Below, in pieces: positions 29,311-39,447 of a stretch of 64,000 nt of DNA. This DNA is from an uncultured Rhizobium sp. (lineage in GTDB: Bacteria; Pseudomonadota; Alphaproteobacteria; Rhizobiales; Rhizobiaceae). The translations under genes were made by a program, and so were the position numbers. Where the stretch lies: contig CAMFIE010000022.1 of the NCBI GenBank assembly GCA_945952315.1, forward strand, positions 1 to 64,000, in the 5' to 3' direction. Position 1 is the stretch's first letter. Every line of letters starts with the position of its first letter. The notes beneath the pieces were generated by a model. The model was not told the DNA's origin and did no database searches. It worked only from the letters and a program-made list of their open reading frames with translations.

Positions 29311-32229
29311 TCATTCCGCCGCGATGGTGCGTGCCGGGCGGCGCCCGAGCAGTTCCTTGAGGAACTGCCCGGTATAGGAGCGCGGCTCCTTCACGATCAT
29401 TTCCGGCGGGCCGGAGGCCACCAGCTCGCCGCCGCCATCGCCGCCTTCCGGACCGATATCGATAATCCAGTCGGCAGTCTTGATGACTTCGAGATTGTGC
29501 TCGATCACCACCACCGAATTGCCCTGATTGACCAGCTCGTGCAGCATTTCCAGAAGTTTGGCGACGTCGTGGAAGTGCAGGCCGGTGGTCGGCTCGTCGA
29601 GAATGTAGAGGGTGCGGCCAGTGGACCGCTTCGACAGTTCCTTGGCGAGCTTCACGCGCTGGGCCTCGCCGCCGGAAAGCGTGTTTGCCTGCTGGCCGAC
29701 CTTGATATAGCCAAGCCCCACATCCTGCAGCGCATGCAGCTTGTCGCGCACGGCGGGCACGGCGGCAAAGAATTCCACGCCTTCCTCCACCGTCATGTCC
29801 AGCACGTCGGCAATCGACTTGCCCTTGAAATGCACATCGAGCGTCTCGCGATTGTAACGCTTGCCGTGGCAGACATCGCAGGTGACATACACATCCGGCA
29901 GGAAGTGCATCTCGATCTTGATCACGCCATCGCCCTGACAGGCCTCGCAGCGCCCGCCCTTGACGTTGAAGGAGAAGCGGCCCGGCTGATAGCCGCGCGC
30001 CTTTGCTTCCGGCAGCCCGGCAAACCAGTCGCGGATCGGGGTGAAGGCGCCGGTATAGGTCGCCGGGTTGGAGCGCGGCGTGCGGCCAATCGGCGACTGG
30101 TCGATATCGATCACCTTGTCGATATGCTCGAAGCCGTCGATGCGGTCATGCTCGGCGGGATTCTCGCGCGCACCCATGATGCGGCGGGCGGCGGACTTGT
30201 AGAGCGTCTCGATCAGGAAGGTGGACTTTCCACCACCCGAGACGCCCGTGACAGCCGTGAACAGGCCGAGCGGGATCGAGGCGGTGATGTTCTTGAGATT
30301 ATTGCCGCGCGCGCCGATAACCTTGATCTCCTTGCCCTTCCGGGGCTTCCGCCGCTCGGCCGGAACGGCAACGCCCAGCTCGCCGGAGAGATATTTGCCG
30401 GTGAGCGATTTCGGGTTGGCCATGATCTCGCCCGGCGTACCCTCGGCCACGATCTGCCCGCCATGCACGCCGGCAGCGGGGCCGATATCGACCACATGAT
30501 CGGCGGTCAGGATCGCGTCCTCGTCATGCTCAACCACGATAACGGTATTGCCGATATCGCGCAGATGCTTCAGCGTTTCGAGAAGGCGCGCATTGTCGCG
30601 CTGATGCAGACCGATGGACGGTTCGTCCAGCACATAGAGCACACCGGTAAGGCCCGAGCCGATCTGCGAGGCGAGGCGGATACGCTGGCTCTCGCCACCC
30701 GACAGCGTGCCGGAATTGCGCGACAGGCTGAGATAATCGAGCCCCACATCATTGAGGAAGCGCAGGCGCTCGCGGATTTCCTTGAAAATGCGCGCGGCGA
30801 TCTCGTTCTGCTTGGCAGAGAGCTTTTCCGGCAGCGCCTCGAACCAGTCGCGCGCCGTACGGATCGACATATTGGTGACTTCGCCGATATGCAGGCCGTA
30901 GATCTTCACCGCCAGCGCTTCCGGCTTCAGGCGGAAGCCGTTGCAGGCCGGGCAGGGCGCCGCTGACATGAAGCGCTCGATCTCTTCCCGCGACCAGGCG
31001 CTGTCGGTTTCCTTCCAGCGGCGCTCGAGATTGGGAATGATGCCTTCGAAATTCTTGGTGGTCGTGTAGGAACGGGCACCATCGGCATATTGAAACTCGA
31101 TCTCCTCCGCCGTGCCGTTGAGGATCACATCCTTGGCCTTGTCGGAAAGATCGTTCCAGCGGGTGCCGAGCTTGAAGCCGAATTTGCGGCCCAGCGCCTC
31201 CAGTGTCTGGTTGTAATAGGGGGAGGAGGATTTCGCCCAGGGCGCAATCGCGCCGTCGCGCAGGGTCCGCTCGGGCTCCGGCACGATCAGATCCGGGTCG
31301 ATCTTCTGCTGGGAACCGAGACCATCACAGCTCGGGCAGGCGCCCGCCGGATTGTTGAAGGAAAACAGGCGCGGCTCGATTTCCGGAATGGTGAAACCGG
31401 AAACGGGGCAGGCGAATTTTTCCGATAACAGCACCCGCTCGTGGGTCTCGTTCAAGGACTTGTTGGCCGAGCCGCCTGCGGATGTTTCTTCCGGCGGCAG
31501 CGGCTTGTCGGCAAATTCGGCTATCGCCAGCCCGTCGGCGAGCTTCAGGCAGGTTTCCAGACTGTCGGCCAGACGCGCGCCGATATCCGGCCGCACCACG
31601 ACGCGATCCACCACCACATCGATGTCATGCTTGTATTTCTTGTCGAGCGCCGGAACCTCGGCAATCTCGTAGAACTGGCCATCCACCTTGACGCGCTGGA
31701 AGCCCTTCTTCATCAGCTCGGCCAGCTCTTTCTTGTATTCGCCCTTGCGGCCGCGCACCATCGGTGCCAGCACATAAAGGCGGGTGCCCTCTGGCAGGTC
31801 GAGAATGCGGTCCACCATCTGGCTCACCGTCTGGCTCTCGATCGGCAGACCCGTGACCGGCGAATAGGGCACGCCCGTGCGCGCGAAAAGCAGGCGCAGG
31901 TAGTCGTAGATTTCCGTGACGGTGCCAACGGTGGAGCGCGGATTGCGCGAGGTGGTTTTCTGCTCGATCGAAATCGCGGGCGACAGACCGTCGATCTGGT
32001 CCACATCCGGCTTCTGCATCATCTCCAGAAACTGGCGCGCATAGGCCGAGAGGCTTTCCACATAGCGCCGCTGCCCTTCGGCATAGATCGTGTCGAAGGC
32101 GAGCGAGGACTTGCCGGACCCGGAAAGCCCGGTCATCACGATCAGCGAATTGCGGGGAAGGTCGAGATCAATGCCCTTCAGATTGTGTTCGCGCGCGCCG
32201 CGGATGGAAATGGTCTTCAATTCGCTCAT
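29311..32229 (-). CDS. uvrA: Excinuclease ABC subunit A
   Basis: Damage-recognition ATPase of nucleotide excision repair; a UvrA dimer loads UvrB at lesions. It has 972 residues with two ABC ATPase modules: Walker [14 protein letters not shown] near residue 35 and [13 protein letters not shown] near residue 665. Signature motifs [16 protein letters not shown] and [12 protein letters not shown] are intact. Zinc-binding cysteine pairs occur in [16 protein letters not shown] and the [17 protein letters not shown] module. A LexA box 140 bases upstream, shared with ssb, indicates SOS control. Confidence 0.98.
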   Translation of the reverse strand: MSELKTISIRGAREHNLKGIDLDLPRNSLIVMTGLSGSGKSSLAFDTIYAEGQRRYVESLSAYARQFLEMMQKPDVDQIDGLSPAISIEQKTTSRNPRSTVGTVTEIYDYLRLLFARTGVPYSPVTGLPIESQTVSQMVDRILDLPEGTRLYVLAPMVRGRKGEYKKELAELMKKGFQRVKVDGQFYEIAEVPALDKKYKHDIDVVVDRVVVRPDIGARLADSLETCLKLADGLAIAEFADKPLPPEETSAGGSANKSLNETHERVLLSEKFACPVSGFTIPEIEPRLFSFNNPAGACPSCDGLGSQQKIDPDLIVPEPERTLRDGAIAPWAKSSSPYYNQTLEALGRKFGFKLGTRWNDLSDKAKDVILNGTAEEIEFQYADGARSYTTTKNFEGIIPNLERRWKETDSAWSREEIERFMSAAPCPACNGFRLKPEALAVKIYGLHIGEVTNMSIRTARDWFEALPEKLSAKQNEIAARIFKEIRERLRFLNDVGLDYLSLSRNSGTLSGGESQRIRLASQIGSGLTGVLYVLDEPSIGLHQRDNARLLETLKHLRDIGNTVIVVEHDEDAILTADHVVDIGPAAGVHGGQIVAEGTPGEIMANPKSLTGKYLSGELGVAVPAERRKPRKGKEIKVIGARGNNLKNITASIPLGLFTAVTGVSGGGKSTFLIETLYKSAARRIMGARENPAEHDRIDGFEHIDKVIDIDQSPIGRTPRSNPATYTGAFTPIRDWFAGLPEAKARGYQPGRFSFNVKGGRCEACQGDGVIKIEMHFLPDVYVTCDVCHGKRYNRETLDVHFKGKSIADVLDMTVEEGVEFFAAVPAVRDKLHALQDVGLGYIKVGQQANTLSGGEAQRVKLAKELSKRSTGRTLYILDEPTTGLHFHDVAKLLEMLHELVNQGNSVVVIEHNLEVIKTADWIIDIGPEGGDGGGELVASGPPEMIVKEPRSYTGQFLKELLGRRPARTIAAE

Positions 32230-32344
32230 GATGGTTCGCTTTACGCCAGTAAGCTAAAGAACGGGGAGTTGCGCTCCCTATGTAGTCATGACCGGAAAAG
32301 AGTCGAGCCATAAAGGCGTCATCCACCGGTGAAATCGATTCGGG

Positions 32345-32373
32345 TTGACTTGATCCTAGCGAAAAACTAGAAC
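32345..32373 (+). promoter_or_regulatory. Predicted ssb promoter
   Basis: TTGACT (32345-32350) and TAGAAC (32368-32373) are spaced by 17 bases. The -10 region overlaps the LexA box that starts at 32370. Transcription would start near 32380, leaving a leader of about 120 bases before the ssb atg. Confidence 0.55.
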
Positions 32374-32384
32374 AAAGAAAGAAC
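32370..32384. promoter_or_regulatory. LexA box shared by uvrA and ssb
   Basis: GAAC-N7-GAAC (32370-32373 and 32381-32384), the reverse complement of the alphaproteobacterial LexA operator GTTC-N7-GTTC. It lies in the 271-base gap between the divergent uvrA and ssb genes and overlaps the predicted ssb -10 element. Both genes belong to SOS regulons in other bacteria. Confidence 0.92.
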
Positions 32385-32500
32385 GAAAATATCTGTGGGT
32401 TACCCCAAGGTGCGATGACGCCGCGGGAAGGGATCGTTTAAGGTGCGGGCGGCTTTTGGTTTGTACCCGCGCGAATTCGGCGCGGAAGGGAAGGTTTGAC

Positions 32501-33070
32501 ATGGCTGGCAGCGTGAACAAGGTGATTTTGATCGGCAATCTGGGCGCAGACCCGGAAATTCGCCGCACGCAGGATGGTCGCCCGATTGCGAACCTGCGCA
32601 TTGCCACCTCCGAAACCTGGCGCGACCGCAACAGTGGCGAGCGCCGTGAAAAGACCGAATGGCACACGGTGGTGATCTTCAATGAAGGTCTCTGCAAGGT
32701 GGCCGAACAGTATCTCAAGAAGGGCTCCACCGTTTACGTGGAAGGCCAGTTGCAGACCCGCAAGTGGCAGGACCAGAATGGTCAGGATCGCTATTCCACC
32801 GAAGTGGTGCTGCAGGGCTTCAACTCGACGCTGACGATGCTCGGCGGCCGTGGTGAAGGCGGCGGGCAGGGCGGTGGCCGTGGCCAGTCATCGGGCGGTG
32901 ACTTCGGTGGCGGCGGAAACTTTGGCGGCGGTGGCGGCTTTGGCGGAAGCTACGACGATTACGGCTCCGGCCCCTCAGGCGGCGGCGGTTCGTCTTCCCG
33001 CGGCGGCGCGGGTGGTGGCCAGGGCGGGGGCAATTTCTCCCGCGATCTCGATGATGATATTCCGTTCTGA
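32501..33070 (+). CDS. ssb: Single-stranded DNA-binding protein
   Basis: Tetrameric OB-fold protein coating single-stranded DNA in replication, repair and recombination. The 189 residues start at the atg 32501 ([19 protein letters not shown]), after a GGAAGG site; an upstream in-frame extension is rejected. The OB fold covers residues 1-115 ([25 protein letters not shown]). A glycine-rich disordered linker (about 118-180) follows, and the acidic protein-interaction tip ends DLDDDIPF. The LexA box upstream suggests co-induction with uvrA. Confidence 0.97.
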   Translation: MAGSVNKVILIGNLGADPEIRRTQDGRPIANLRIATSETWRDRNSGERREKTEWHTVVIFNEGLCKVAEQYLKKGSTVYVEGQLQTRKWQDQNGQDRYSTEVVLQGFNSTLTMLGGRGEGGGQGGGRGQSSGGDFGGGGNFGGGGGFGGSYDDYGSGPSGGGGSSSRGGAGGGQGGGNFSRDLDDDIPF

Positions 33071-33097
33071 CCGGGCCGTTCTGATCAGGAACCATTC

Positions 33098-33121
33098 AAG
33101 CCCGCCGCTTCCGGCGGGCTT
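33098..33121 (+). terminator. Terminator of ssb
   Basis: A 10-bp perfect stem AAGCCCGCCG / CGGCGGGCTT with a cttc tetraloop (33098-33107 and 33112-33121), followed by CGTGTTTG. It separates ssb from the small DUF1272 gene. Confidence 0.8.
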
Positions 33122-33144
33122 CGTGTTTGATGGAAAGACAAGCC

Positions 33145-33333
33145 ATGCTCGCGCTGCGACCGAACTGCGAATGCTGCGACCGCGACCTGCCGCCGGAAAG
33201 TGTCGAGGCGCTGATCTGCACTTTCGAATGCACCTGGTGCCGCGATTGCGCCCGTGAAGTGCTTAATCACATTTGCCCGAACTGCGGCGGCAATCTGGTG
33301 GAGCGACCGATCCGGCCGGCACGGCTTCTGTAA
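33145..33333 (+). CDS. DUF1272 small zinc-ribbon-like protein
   Basis: A 62-residue cysteine-rich protein. LALRPNCECCDRDLPPES, CTFECTWCRDCA and HICPNCGGNLV match DUF1272, whose paired cysteines probably bind zinc; the function is unknown. The atg at 33145 is chosen because GGAAAG lies 7 bases upstream and family members begin with M-L-x-L-R-P. An atg 15 bases earlier is possible. It stands alone between ssb and the convergent marC. Confidence 0.85.
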   Translation: MLALRPNCECCDRDLPPESVEALICTFECTWCRDCAREVLNHICPNCGGNLVERPIRPARLL

Positions 33334-33410
33334 AAATATCCGCCCTCCGCAGAGCGGGTGCTGTCAACCTTGCCTGCCTGCGAGGAGGTGCGGGCGCGGC
33401 GGCGGACCGC

Positions 33411-34034
33411 CTAGCCCACCGGGAAGGCCGAGCGCACGCCATCCACCACGAACTGGACGGACAGGGCGGCCAGCAGCACGCCAAGAAGGCGCGTCATGAT
33501 CGCCCGGCCGGTGACGCCGAGCAGTTTCGACAGACGGTCGGCAATCAGCATCACGCCAAGCAGGATGGCAATGGCAACGGCAATCACCACCAGCAGCTCC
33601 ATGCGCTGCAGAGTGCCCGGCATGGAACCGGCAATCAGGATCGTGGCCGAAATCGCACCGGGGCCTGCAATCAGCGGCAGCGCCAGCGGAAAGACCGAGA
33701 CATTGTGGATGTGATCCTTGGTGATGGCGATTTCGGAGGCCTTTTCCTTGCGCTCCTGCCGCCGTTCGAAAATCATTTCAAAGGCGATCCAGAAGAGCAG
33801 CAGGCCGCCCGCGATTCGGAAGGCGCCGAGCGAAATGCCGAGCGTGCCCAGCACTTTTGCGCCGAAAAGCGCAAAGACCGCGAGAATGCCGAAGGCGATG
33901 ACCGAGCCGCGAAAGGCCACCTGCCGCCGCTGGTCCGCCGTCATGCCGACCGTCAGCCCCATGAAGATCGGTGCCATGCCGGGCGGATCGAGCGTGACGA
34001 TCAGCGTGGTGAAGGCGTTGAGCAACTGGTCCAT
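33411..34034 (-). CDS. MarC-family integral membrane protein
   Basis: A 207-residue protein with six predicted membrane helices. The start MDQLLNAFTTLIVTLDPPGMAPIF is typical of MarC/NAAT-family members, as are GAFRIAGGLLLFWIAFEMIF and PLIAGPGAISATI. The family was once linked to antibiotic resistance, but no transport activity is established for most members. The start is the atg at 34034; a 43-residue upstream extension lacks family similarity. It diverges from gyrA. Confidence 0.88.
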   Translation of the reverse strand: MDQLLNAFTTLIVTLDPPGMAPIFMGLTVGMTADQRRQVAFRGSVIAFGILAVFALFGAKVLGTLGISLGAFRIAGGLLLFWIAFEMIFERRQERKEKASEIAITKDHIHNVSVFPLALPLIAGPGAISATILIAGSMPGTLQRMELLVVIAVAIAILLGVMLIADRLSKLLGVTGRAIMTRLLGVLLAALSVQFVVDGVRSAFPVG

Positions 34035-34242
34035 GGGTCTCTTTCCTGAAAGTCCTGCCTGCAAGTATGCCTCAAAGCAGCGGCGCTGCCTACTGTGGCT
34101 GCAAAATGCACCGGAACGGGCCATTACGGGGGCAAACACGGCTGCGCAAGGGGCTGATTTCAACCACTTTCCGGTTTCGCCGTGAAAAGGGCCGGTTTTC
34201 CGTGCAAAACCCTGTAAGGACTGTTCAAAACCCCTGCCGAAA

Positions 34243-34271
34243 TTGGCGCGGGCGGGCGGTTTCCGCTATAA
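34243..34271 (+). promoter_or_regulatory. Predicted gyrA promoter
   Basis: TTGGCG (34243-34248) and CTATAA (34266-34271) are separated by 17 bases, a good sigma-70-type pair for alphaproteobacteria. The start site would be near 34278, about 30 bases before the ttg start codon of gyrA. Confidence 0.6.
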
Positions 34272-34308
34272 AAAGTCCAGTGATTCTTAACAGAGATCGT
34301 GATCCCAA

Positions 34309-37086
34309 TTGACTGAGCAATCCACCCCCGGCGGCGGGAAACTCCCTCCAGGTATTGAACCCATTTCCATCATGGAGGAGATGCAGCGCTCCTACCTCGA
34401 TTACGCCATGAGCGTGATCGTGAGCCGCGCGCTCCCCGATGTGCGCGATGGCCTGAAGCCGGTGCATCGCCGCATCCTCTACGGCATGTCCGAGATGGGC
34501 GTGGACTGGAACAAGAAATATGTGAAATGCGCCCGTGTGACCGGTGACGTGATGGGTAAGTTCCATCCGCACGGCAACCAGGCGATCTATGATGCGCTGG
34601 CCCGCATGGCGCAGGACTGGTCGCTGCGCGTGCCGCTGATCGACGGTCAGGGCAATTTCGGCTCGATCGACGGTGACCCGCCGGCAGCCGAGCGCTACAC
34701 CGAATGCCGCCTGCAGAAGGCCACCCATTCGCTGCTCGACGATCTGGACAAGGAAACGGTCGATTTCCGCGACAACTATGACGGCACCCTGCAGGAGCCG
34801 GTCGTGGTGCCCGCGAAATTCCCGAACCTGCTGGTCAATGGCGCAGGCGGCATCGCCGTCGGCATGGCCACCAACATTCCGCCGCACAATCTTTCCGAAG
34901 TGGTGGATGGCTGCGTCGCGCTGATCGAAAACCCGGCCATCGAGCTGCCGGAAATGATGCAGATCATCCCGGGTCCGGATTTCCCGACCGGTGCGATGAT
35001 CCTTGGCCGCTCCGGCATCCGCTCGGCCTACGAGACGGGCAGGGGCTCGGTCGTGATGCGCGGCCGCGCGGTGATCGAGCCGATGCGTGGCGACCGCGAG
35101 CAGATCATCATCACCGAGGTTCCCTTCCAGGTGAACAAGGCGACGATGATCGAGAAGATGGCCGAGCTGGTGCGCGAAAAGCGCATCGAGGGCATTTCCG
35201 ATATCCGCGATGAATCCGACCGCGAAGGCTATCGCGTGGTGATCGAGCTGAAGCGCGATGCCAATGCGGATGTGATCCTGAACCAGCTTTACCGCTACAC
35301 CCCGCTGCAGACCTCCTTCGGCTGCAACATGGTGGCGCTGAACGGCGGCAAGCCGGAGCAGATGACGCTGCTCGACATGCTGCGTGCCTTCGTTGCCTTC
35401 CGCGAGGACGTGGTGAGCCGCCGCACGAAGTTCCTGCTGCGCAAGGTGCGCGATCGCGCCCATGTGTTGGTGGGTCTGGCGATTGCGGTTGCCAATATCG
35501 ATGAAATCATCCGGCTGATCCGGGTGGCACCCGATCCGCAGACGGCGCGTGACCAGTTGATGGAGCGCCGCTGGCCGGCCTCCGACGTGGAATCGCTGAT
35601 CCTGCTGATCGATGATCCGCGCCACCGCATCAACGAGGACGGCACCTATAATCTCTCCGAAGAGCAGGCACGCGCCATTCTCGAGCTGCGGCTTGCCCGC
35701 CTCACGGCCCTTGGCCGCGATGAAATCGGCGACGAGCTGGCGAAGATCGGCGGCGAGATCAAGGACTATCTCGATATCCTCTCGTCGCGCGTGCGCATCC
35801 AGACCATCGTCAAGGACGAGCTGACGGCGATCCGTGACGAATTCGGCACGCCGCGCCGCACGGAAATCGTCGAGGGCGGTCCGGATATGGACGATGAGGA
35901 CCTCATCGCCCGCGAAGACATGGTCGTGACCGTGTCGCATCTCGGCTATATCAAGCGCGTTCCGCTTGCCACCTATCGCGCCCAGCGTCGCGGCGGCAAG
36001 GGCCGCTCCGGCATGGCAACGCGGGACGAAGATTTCGTCACCCGCCTGTTCGTGGCCAATACCCACACGCCGGTGCTGTTCTTCTCATCCCGTGGCATTG
36101 TCTACAAGGAAAAGGTCTGGCGCCTGCCGATCGGCACGCCGCAATCCAAGGGCAAGGCGCTGATCAACATGCTGCCGCTGGAGCAGGGCGAACGCATCAC
36201 CACCATCATGCCGCTGCCCGAGGATGAAGCGACCTGGGATAACCTGGACGTGATGTTCTCCACCACGCGTGGCACGGTGCGCCGCAACAAGCTCTCCGAC
36301 TTCGTGCAGGTGAACCGCAACGGCAAGATCGCGATGAAGCTGGAAGAGGAGGGGGATGAAATCCTCTCCGTCGAAACCTGCACCGACCGCGACGACGTGC
36401 TGCTGACCACGGCTATCGGTCAGGCCATCCGCTTCTCTGTCGATGATGTCCGCGTGTTTGCGGGCCGCAATTCGATCGGTGTTCGCGGGATTTCGCTGGC
36501 CGAGGGCGACCGGCTGATCTCGATGACGATCATCAGCCATGTTGATGCGGAAGCCTGGGAGCGCGCCGCCTATCTGAAGCGGGCTGCGGCAGAGCGCCGT
36601 GCGCTGGGTGCCGATGACGAGGAAATCGCGCTGGTCGGCGAAGAGGTGACCGAGGTCGGTGATCTCACCGAAGAGCGCTATCAGGAACTGAAGGCGCGGG
36701 AGCAATTCGTGCTGACGGTCTCCGAAAAGGGCTATGGCAAGCGCTCGTCGTCCTACGATTTCCGCATCTCCGGCCGAGGCGGCAAGGGTATCCGTGCAAC
36801 CGATACGTCGAAGACCAACGAGATCGGCGAACTGGTCGCCGCCTTCCCGGTCGAGGAGAAGGACCAACTGATGCTCGTCTCCGATGGTGGCCAGCTGATC
36901 CGCGTGCCGGTGGATGGCATCCGCATCGCCAGCCGCGCGACCAAGGGGGTCACGATCTTCTCCACCGCAGAAGGCGAGAAGGTTGTCTCCGTCGAGCGCA
37001 TCAGCGAGCCGGAAGGCGAAGAGGATGGTGCGGAGGAAGAAACCGCCGCCAGCGCACCGGAAGAACCGGACGCAACGCAGGAATAA
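34309..37086 (+). CDS. gyrA: DNA gyrase subunit A
   Basis: DNA-cleaving subunit of gyrase, which introduces negative supercoils. It has 925 residues from a ttg start at 34309; no atg or gtg fits in frame nearby. The active-site tyrosine is Tyr130 in [10 protein letters not shown]. The quinolone-determining region reads [18 protein letters not shown], so the residue equivalent to E. coli Ser83 is Gln91 and Asp87 is Asp95. The C-terminal domain has the gyrase box-like [11 protein letters not shown], an acidic insertion near 770-800 and an acidic tail. It is followed by a strong terminator and faces parE. Confidence 0.97.
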   Translation: MTEQSTPGGGKLPPGIEPISIMEEMQRSYLDYAMSVIVSRALPDVRDGLKPVHRRILYGMSEMGVDWNKKYVKCARVTGDVMGKFHPHGNQAIYDALARMAQDWSLRVPLIDGQGNFGSIDGDPPAAERYTECRLQKATHSLLDDLDKETVDFRDNYDGTLQEPVVVPAKFPNLLVNGAGGIAVGMATNIPPHNLSEVVDGCVALIENPAIELPEMMQIIPGPDFPTGAMILGRSGIRSAYETGRGSVVMRGRAVIEPMRGDREQIIITEVPFQVNKATMIEKMAELVREKRIEGISDIRDESDREGYRVVIELKRDANADVILNQLYRYTPLQTSFGCNMVALNGGKPEQMTLLDMLRAFVAFREDVVSRRTKFLLRKVRDRAHVLVGLAIAVANIDEIIRLIRVAPDPQTARDQLMERRWPASDVESLILLIDDPRHRINEDGTYNLSEEQARAILELRLARLTALGRDEIGDELAKIGGEIKDYLDILSSRVRIQTIVKDELTAIRDEFGTPRRTEIVEGGPDMDDEDLIAREDMVVTVSHLGYIKRVPLATYRAQRRGGKGRSGMATRDEDFVTRLFVANTHTPVLFFSSRGIVYKEKVWRLPIGTPQSKGKALINMLPLEQGERITTIMPLPEDEATWDNLDVMFSTTRGTVRRNKLSDFVQVNRNGKIAMKLEEEGDEILSVETCTDRDDVLLTTAIGQAIRFSVDDVRVFAGRNSIGVRGISLAEGDRLISMTIISHVDAEAWERAAYLKRAAAERRALGADDEEIALVGEEVTEVGDLTEERYQELKAREQFVLTVSEKGYGKRSSSYDFRISGRGGKGIRATDTSKTNEIGELVAAFPVEEKDQLMLVSDGGQLIRVPVDGIRIASRATKGVTIFSTAEGEKVVSVERISEPEGEEDGAEEETAASAPEEPDATQE

Positions 37087-37088
37087 GG

Positions 37089-37113
37089 AAAGGGGCGGTT
37101 TTACCGCCCCTTT
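37089..37113. terminator. Terminator between gyrA and parE
   Basis: An 11-bp perfect stem AAAGGGGCGGT / ACCGCCCCTTT with a 3-base loop, followed by TTCATTT on the plus strand, right after the gyrA stop. An additional small stem CCCGCC / GGCGGG at 37138-37154 lies just beyond the parE stop and may help end transcription from the opposite direction. Confidence 0.85.
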
Positions 37114-37162
37114 TCATTTGGTCTCCTGAAATGTGCTCCCGCCGGTGAGGCGGGTCTCTCAC

Positions 37163-39232
37163 TCAGATATCCAGATTGTCCGCAAAGGCGGCGCGGTCCT
37201 GGATGAAGCGGAAGCGCGCTTCGGGCTTGGTGCCCATCAGCGCATCGACGGCATCGCGGGTGCCTTCGAAATCCGTATCATCGATGGCCACCTTCAGCAG
37301 CGTTCGGTTGGCCGGGTCCATGGTGGTTTCCTTGAGCTGCGCGGGCATCATTTCACCGAGACCTTTGAAGCGGCCGATTTCCACCTTGCGGCCCTTGAAC
37401 ACCGTCTGCATCAGCTCGGCGCGATGGGCATCGTCGCGGGCATAGAAGGTCTTGCCACCACCGGACAGGCGGTAAAGCGGCGGCACGGCGAGATAAAGGT
37501 GGCCGCCGCGGATCAGCTCCGGCATTTCCTGATAGAAGAGCGTGATCAGAAGCGAGGCGATATGGGCACCGTCCACGTCGGCATCGGTCATGATGATCAC
37601 ACGCTCGTAGCGCAGGTCTTCTTCACGATACTTCGTGCGCGTGCCGACACCGAGCGCCTGGATAAGATCGGAAATCTGCTGGTTGGCGGAAAGCTTCTCG
37701 CGCCCGGCGCTTGCCACGTTCAGGATCTTGCCGCGCAGCGGCAGGATCGCCTGATTGGCGCGGTTGCGGGCCTGCTTGGCAGAGCCGCCAGCCGAATCCC
37801 CTTCCACGATAAAGAGTTCCGCACCCTCCGCCGTGTTCTGCGCGCAATCGGCAAGCTTGCCGGGCAGGCGCAGCTTGCGCACCGCCGTCTTGCGGTTGAC
37901 TTCCTTTTCCTTGCGGCGGCGCAGACGCTCTTCCGAACGCTCGATCACCCATTCGAGAAGCTTTGCCGCTTCTGCAGGATTGTCGGTGAGATAATGATCG
38001 AAAGGATCGCGCAACGCGTTTTCGACAATGCGCTGGGCCTCGCCGGTCGCAAGCTTGTCCTTCGTCTGGCCGACGAATTCCGGCTCGCGGATGAAGACTG
38101 ACAACATGCCGATGGCCGATATCATCACGTCATCGGTGGTGATCTGGGCGGCCCGCTTGTTCTGTGTCAGCTCGGCGTAGTTCTTCAGCCCCTTGGTGAG
38201 CGCGATGCGCAGGCCCGCCTCATGCGTGCCGCCTTCGGGTGTCGGGATCGTGTTGCAATAGGAGTGCAGCTGCTGGTCGCCCCCATACCAGGTGATCGCC
38301 CATTCCACCGATCCATGGCCGGAAGTCTTTTCCGTCTTGCCGGAAAAAATTTCCCGCGTGACGGTGAATTCCTTGCCGAGATTGGCCTGCAGATAATCCT
38401 TGAGGCCACCGGGGAAGTGGAAAACCGCCTTTTCGGGAATATCCGTTCCCTGCGGCACCACTTCCGGATCGCAGGCCCAGCGGATTTCAACGCCGCCGAA
38501 CAGATAGGCCTTGGAGCGCGCCATGCGGAAAATGCGGCCCGGATCAAACTTCGCGTGCTCGCCGAAGATCTGGGCATCCGGCCGGAACGTCACCTTGGTG
38601 CCGCGCCGGTTATGCACATCGCCAAGTTCCTGCAGGCCCGTCTGCGGCACGCCGCGCGAAAAGGTCTGGCGATAGAGCTTGCGGTTGCGCGCCACTTCCA
38701 CTTCGACGAAATCCGACAGCGCATTGACCACCGAGACACCCACGCCATGCAGACCGCCGGAGGTTTCATAGGCCTTGCCGTCGAATTTGCCGCCCGCATG
38801 CAGCTTGGTCATGATGACTTCGAGGGTGGAAACGCCCGGCACCTGCGGGTGGTTTTCCACAGGCATGCCGCGCCCGTTATCGGTGACGGAGAGGAACCCC
38901 TCCTTGTTGAGATAGACCTCGATGAAATTGGCATGGCCCGCCACCGCTTCGTCCATCGAATTGTCGATGACTTCGGCGAAGAGGTGGTGCATCGCCTTTT
39001 CGTCTGTGCCGCCGATATACATGCCGGGACGCATGCGCACCGGCTCCAGCCCTTCGAGAACGCGGATGGCGGAGGCATCATAGCTGTCACCGGTCGGAGA
39101 CGCAGGCGGCGCAGGGCGCGGGGCTGCAGCTTCAACCGGCTTGGGGCTTTCGGCGCGCACCGGTTCCGGCCGCGCGGCTGGCGCAGGCTTCGGGGTGGGC
39201 AGGCCGGAAAAAAGATCGCTGTTATCGTCCAT
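37163..39232 (-). CDS. parE: DNA topoisomerase IV subunit B
   Basis: ATPase subunit of topoisomerase IV, which decatenates daughter chromosomes. It has 689 residues. The GHKL ATPase has EVIDNSMDEAVAGHA, DNGRGMPV and GGLHGVGVSVVNALS. The TOPRIM region has LFIVEGDSAGGSAKQARN and TDADVDGAHIASLL. The short C-terminus and the TOPRIM wording favour ParE over GyrB. The start is the atg at 39232 (MDDNSDLFSGLP), followed by a Pro/Ala-rich tail of about 45 residues. It faces gyrA of the other type II topoisomerase. Confidence 0.93.
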   Translation of the reverse strand: MDDNSDLFSGLPTPKPAPAARPEPVRAESPKPVEAAAPRPAPPASPTGDSYDASAIRVLEGLEPVRMRPGMYIGGTDEKAMHHLFAEVIDNSMDEAVAGHANFIEVYLNKEGFLSVTDNGRGMPVENHPQVPGVSTLEVIMTKLHAGGKFDGKAYETSGGLHGVGVSVVNALSDFVEVEVARNRKLYRQTFSRGVPQTGLQELGDVHNRRGTKVTFRPDAQIFGEHAKFDPGRIFRMARSKAYLFGGVEIRWACDPEVVPQGTDIPEKAVFHFPGGLKDYLQANLGKEFTVTREIFSGKTEKTSGHGSVEWAITWYGGDQQLHSYCNTIPTPEGGTHEAGLRIALTKGLKNYAELTQNKRAAQITTDDVMISAIGMLSVFIREPEFVGQTKDKLATGEAQRIVENALRDPFDHYLTDNPAEAAKLLEWVIERSEERLRRRKEKEVNRKTAVRKLRLPGKLADCAQNTAEGAELFIVEGDSAGGSAKQARNRANQAILPLRGKILNVASAGREKLSANQQISDLIQALGVGTRTKYREEDLRYERVIIMTDADVDGAHIASLLITLFYQEMPELIRGGHLYLAVPPLYRLSGGGKTFYARDDAHRAELMQTVFKGRKVEIGRFKGLGEMMPAQLKETTMDPANRTLLKVAIDDTDFEGTRDAVDALMGTKPEARFRFIQDRAAFADNLDI

Positions 39233-39447
39233 GTCGGTCCGGATCAGGTTCACGCTATTCAGTTTGCGCATGCTTTTAGGCGAGACGGAAAGTTGCCGCA
39301 ATCGCCTGCATGGCTCGAATCACTGGTGCATACTGGCAGATTCCGGGTTTGTTCGCGATGCACCGCTGCGCTTCGCCGGTGCAAATGCTTGCGATATCCA
39401 CGCCTTGCATGGCATGTGACGGCCAAAACATCCGCACGAGGCCTACG

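Noticed and set aside
29173-30966. Open frame of 597 codons on the plus strand antisense to uvrA
   Set aside because: It overlaps conserved uvrA coding sequence; no domain or ribosome-binding site supports it.
34225-36066. Open frame of 613 codons antisense to gyrA
   Set aside because: Antisense shadow of a highly conserved gene; His/Arg/Asp-rich and without recognisable motifs.
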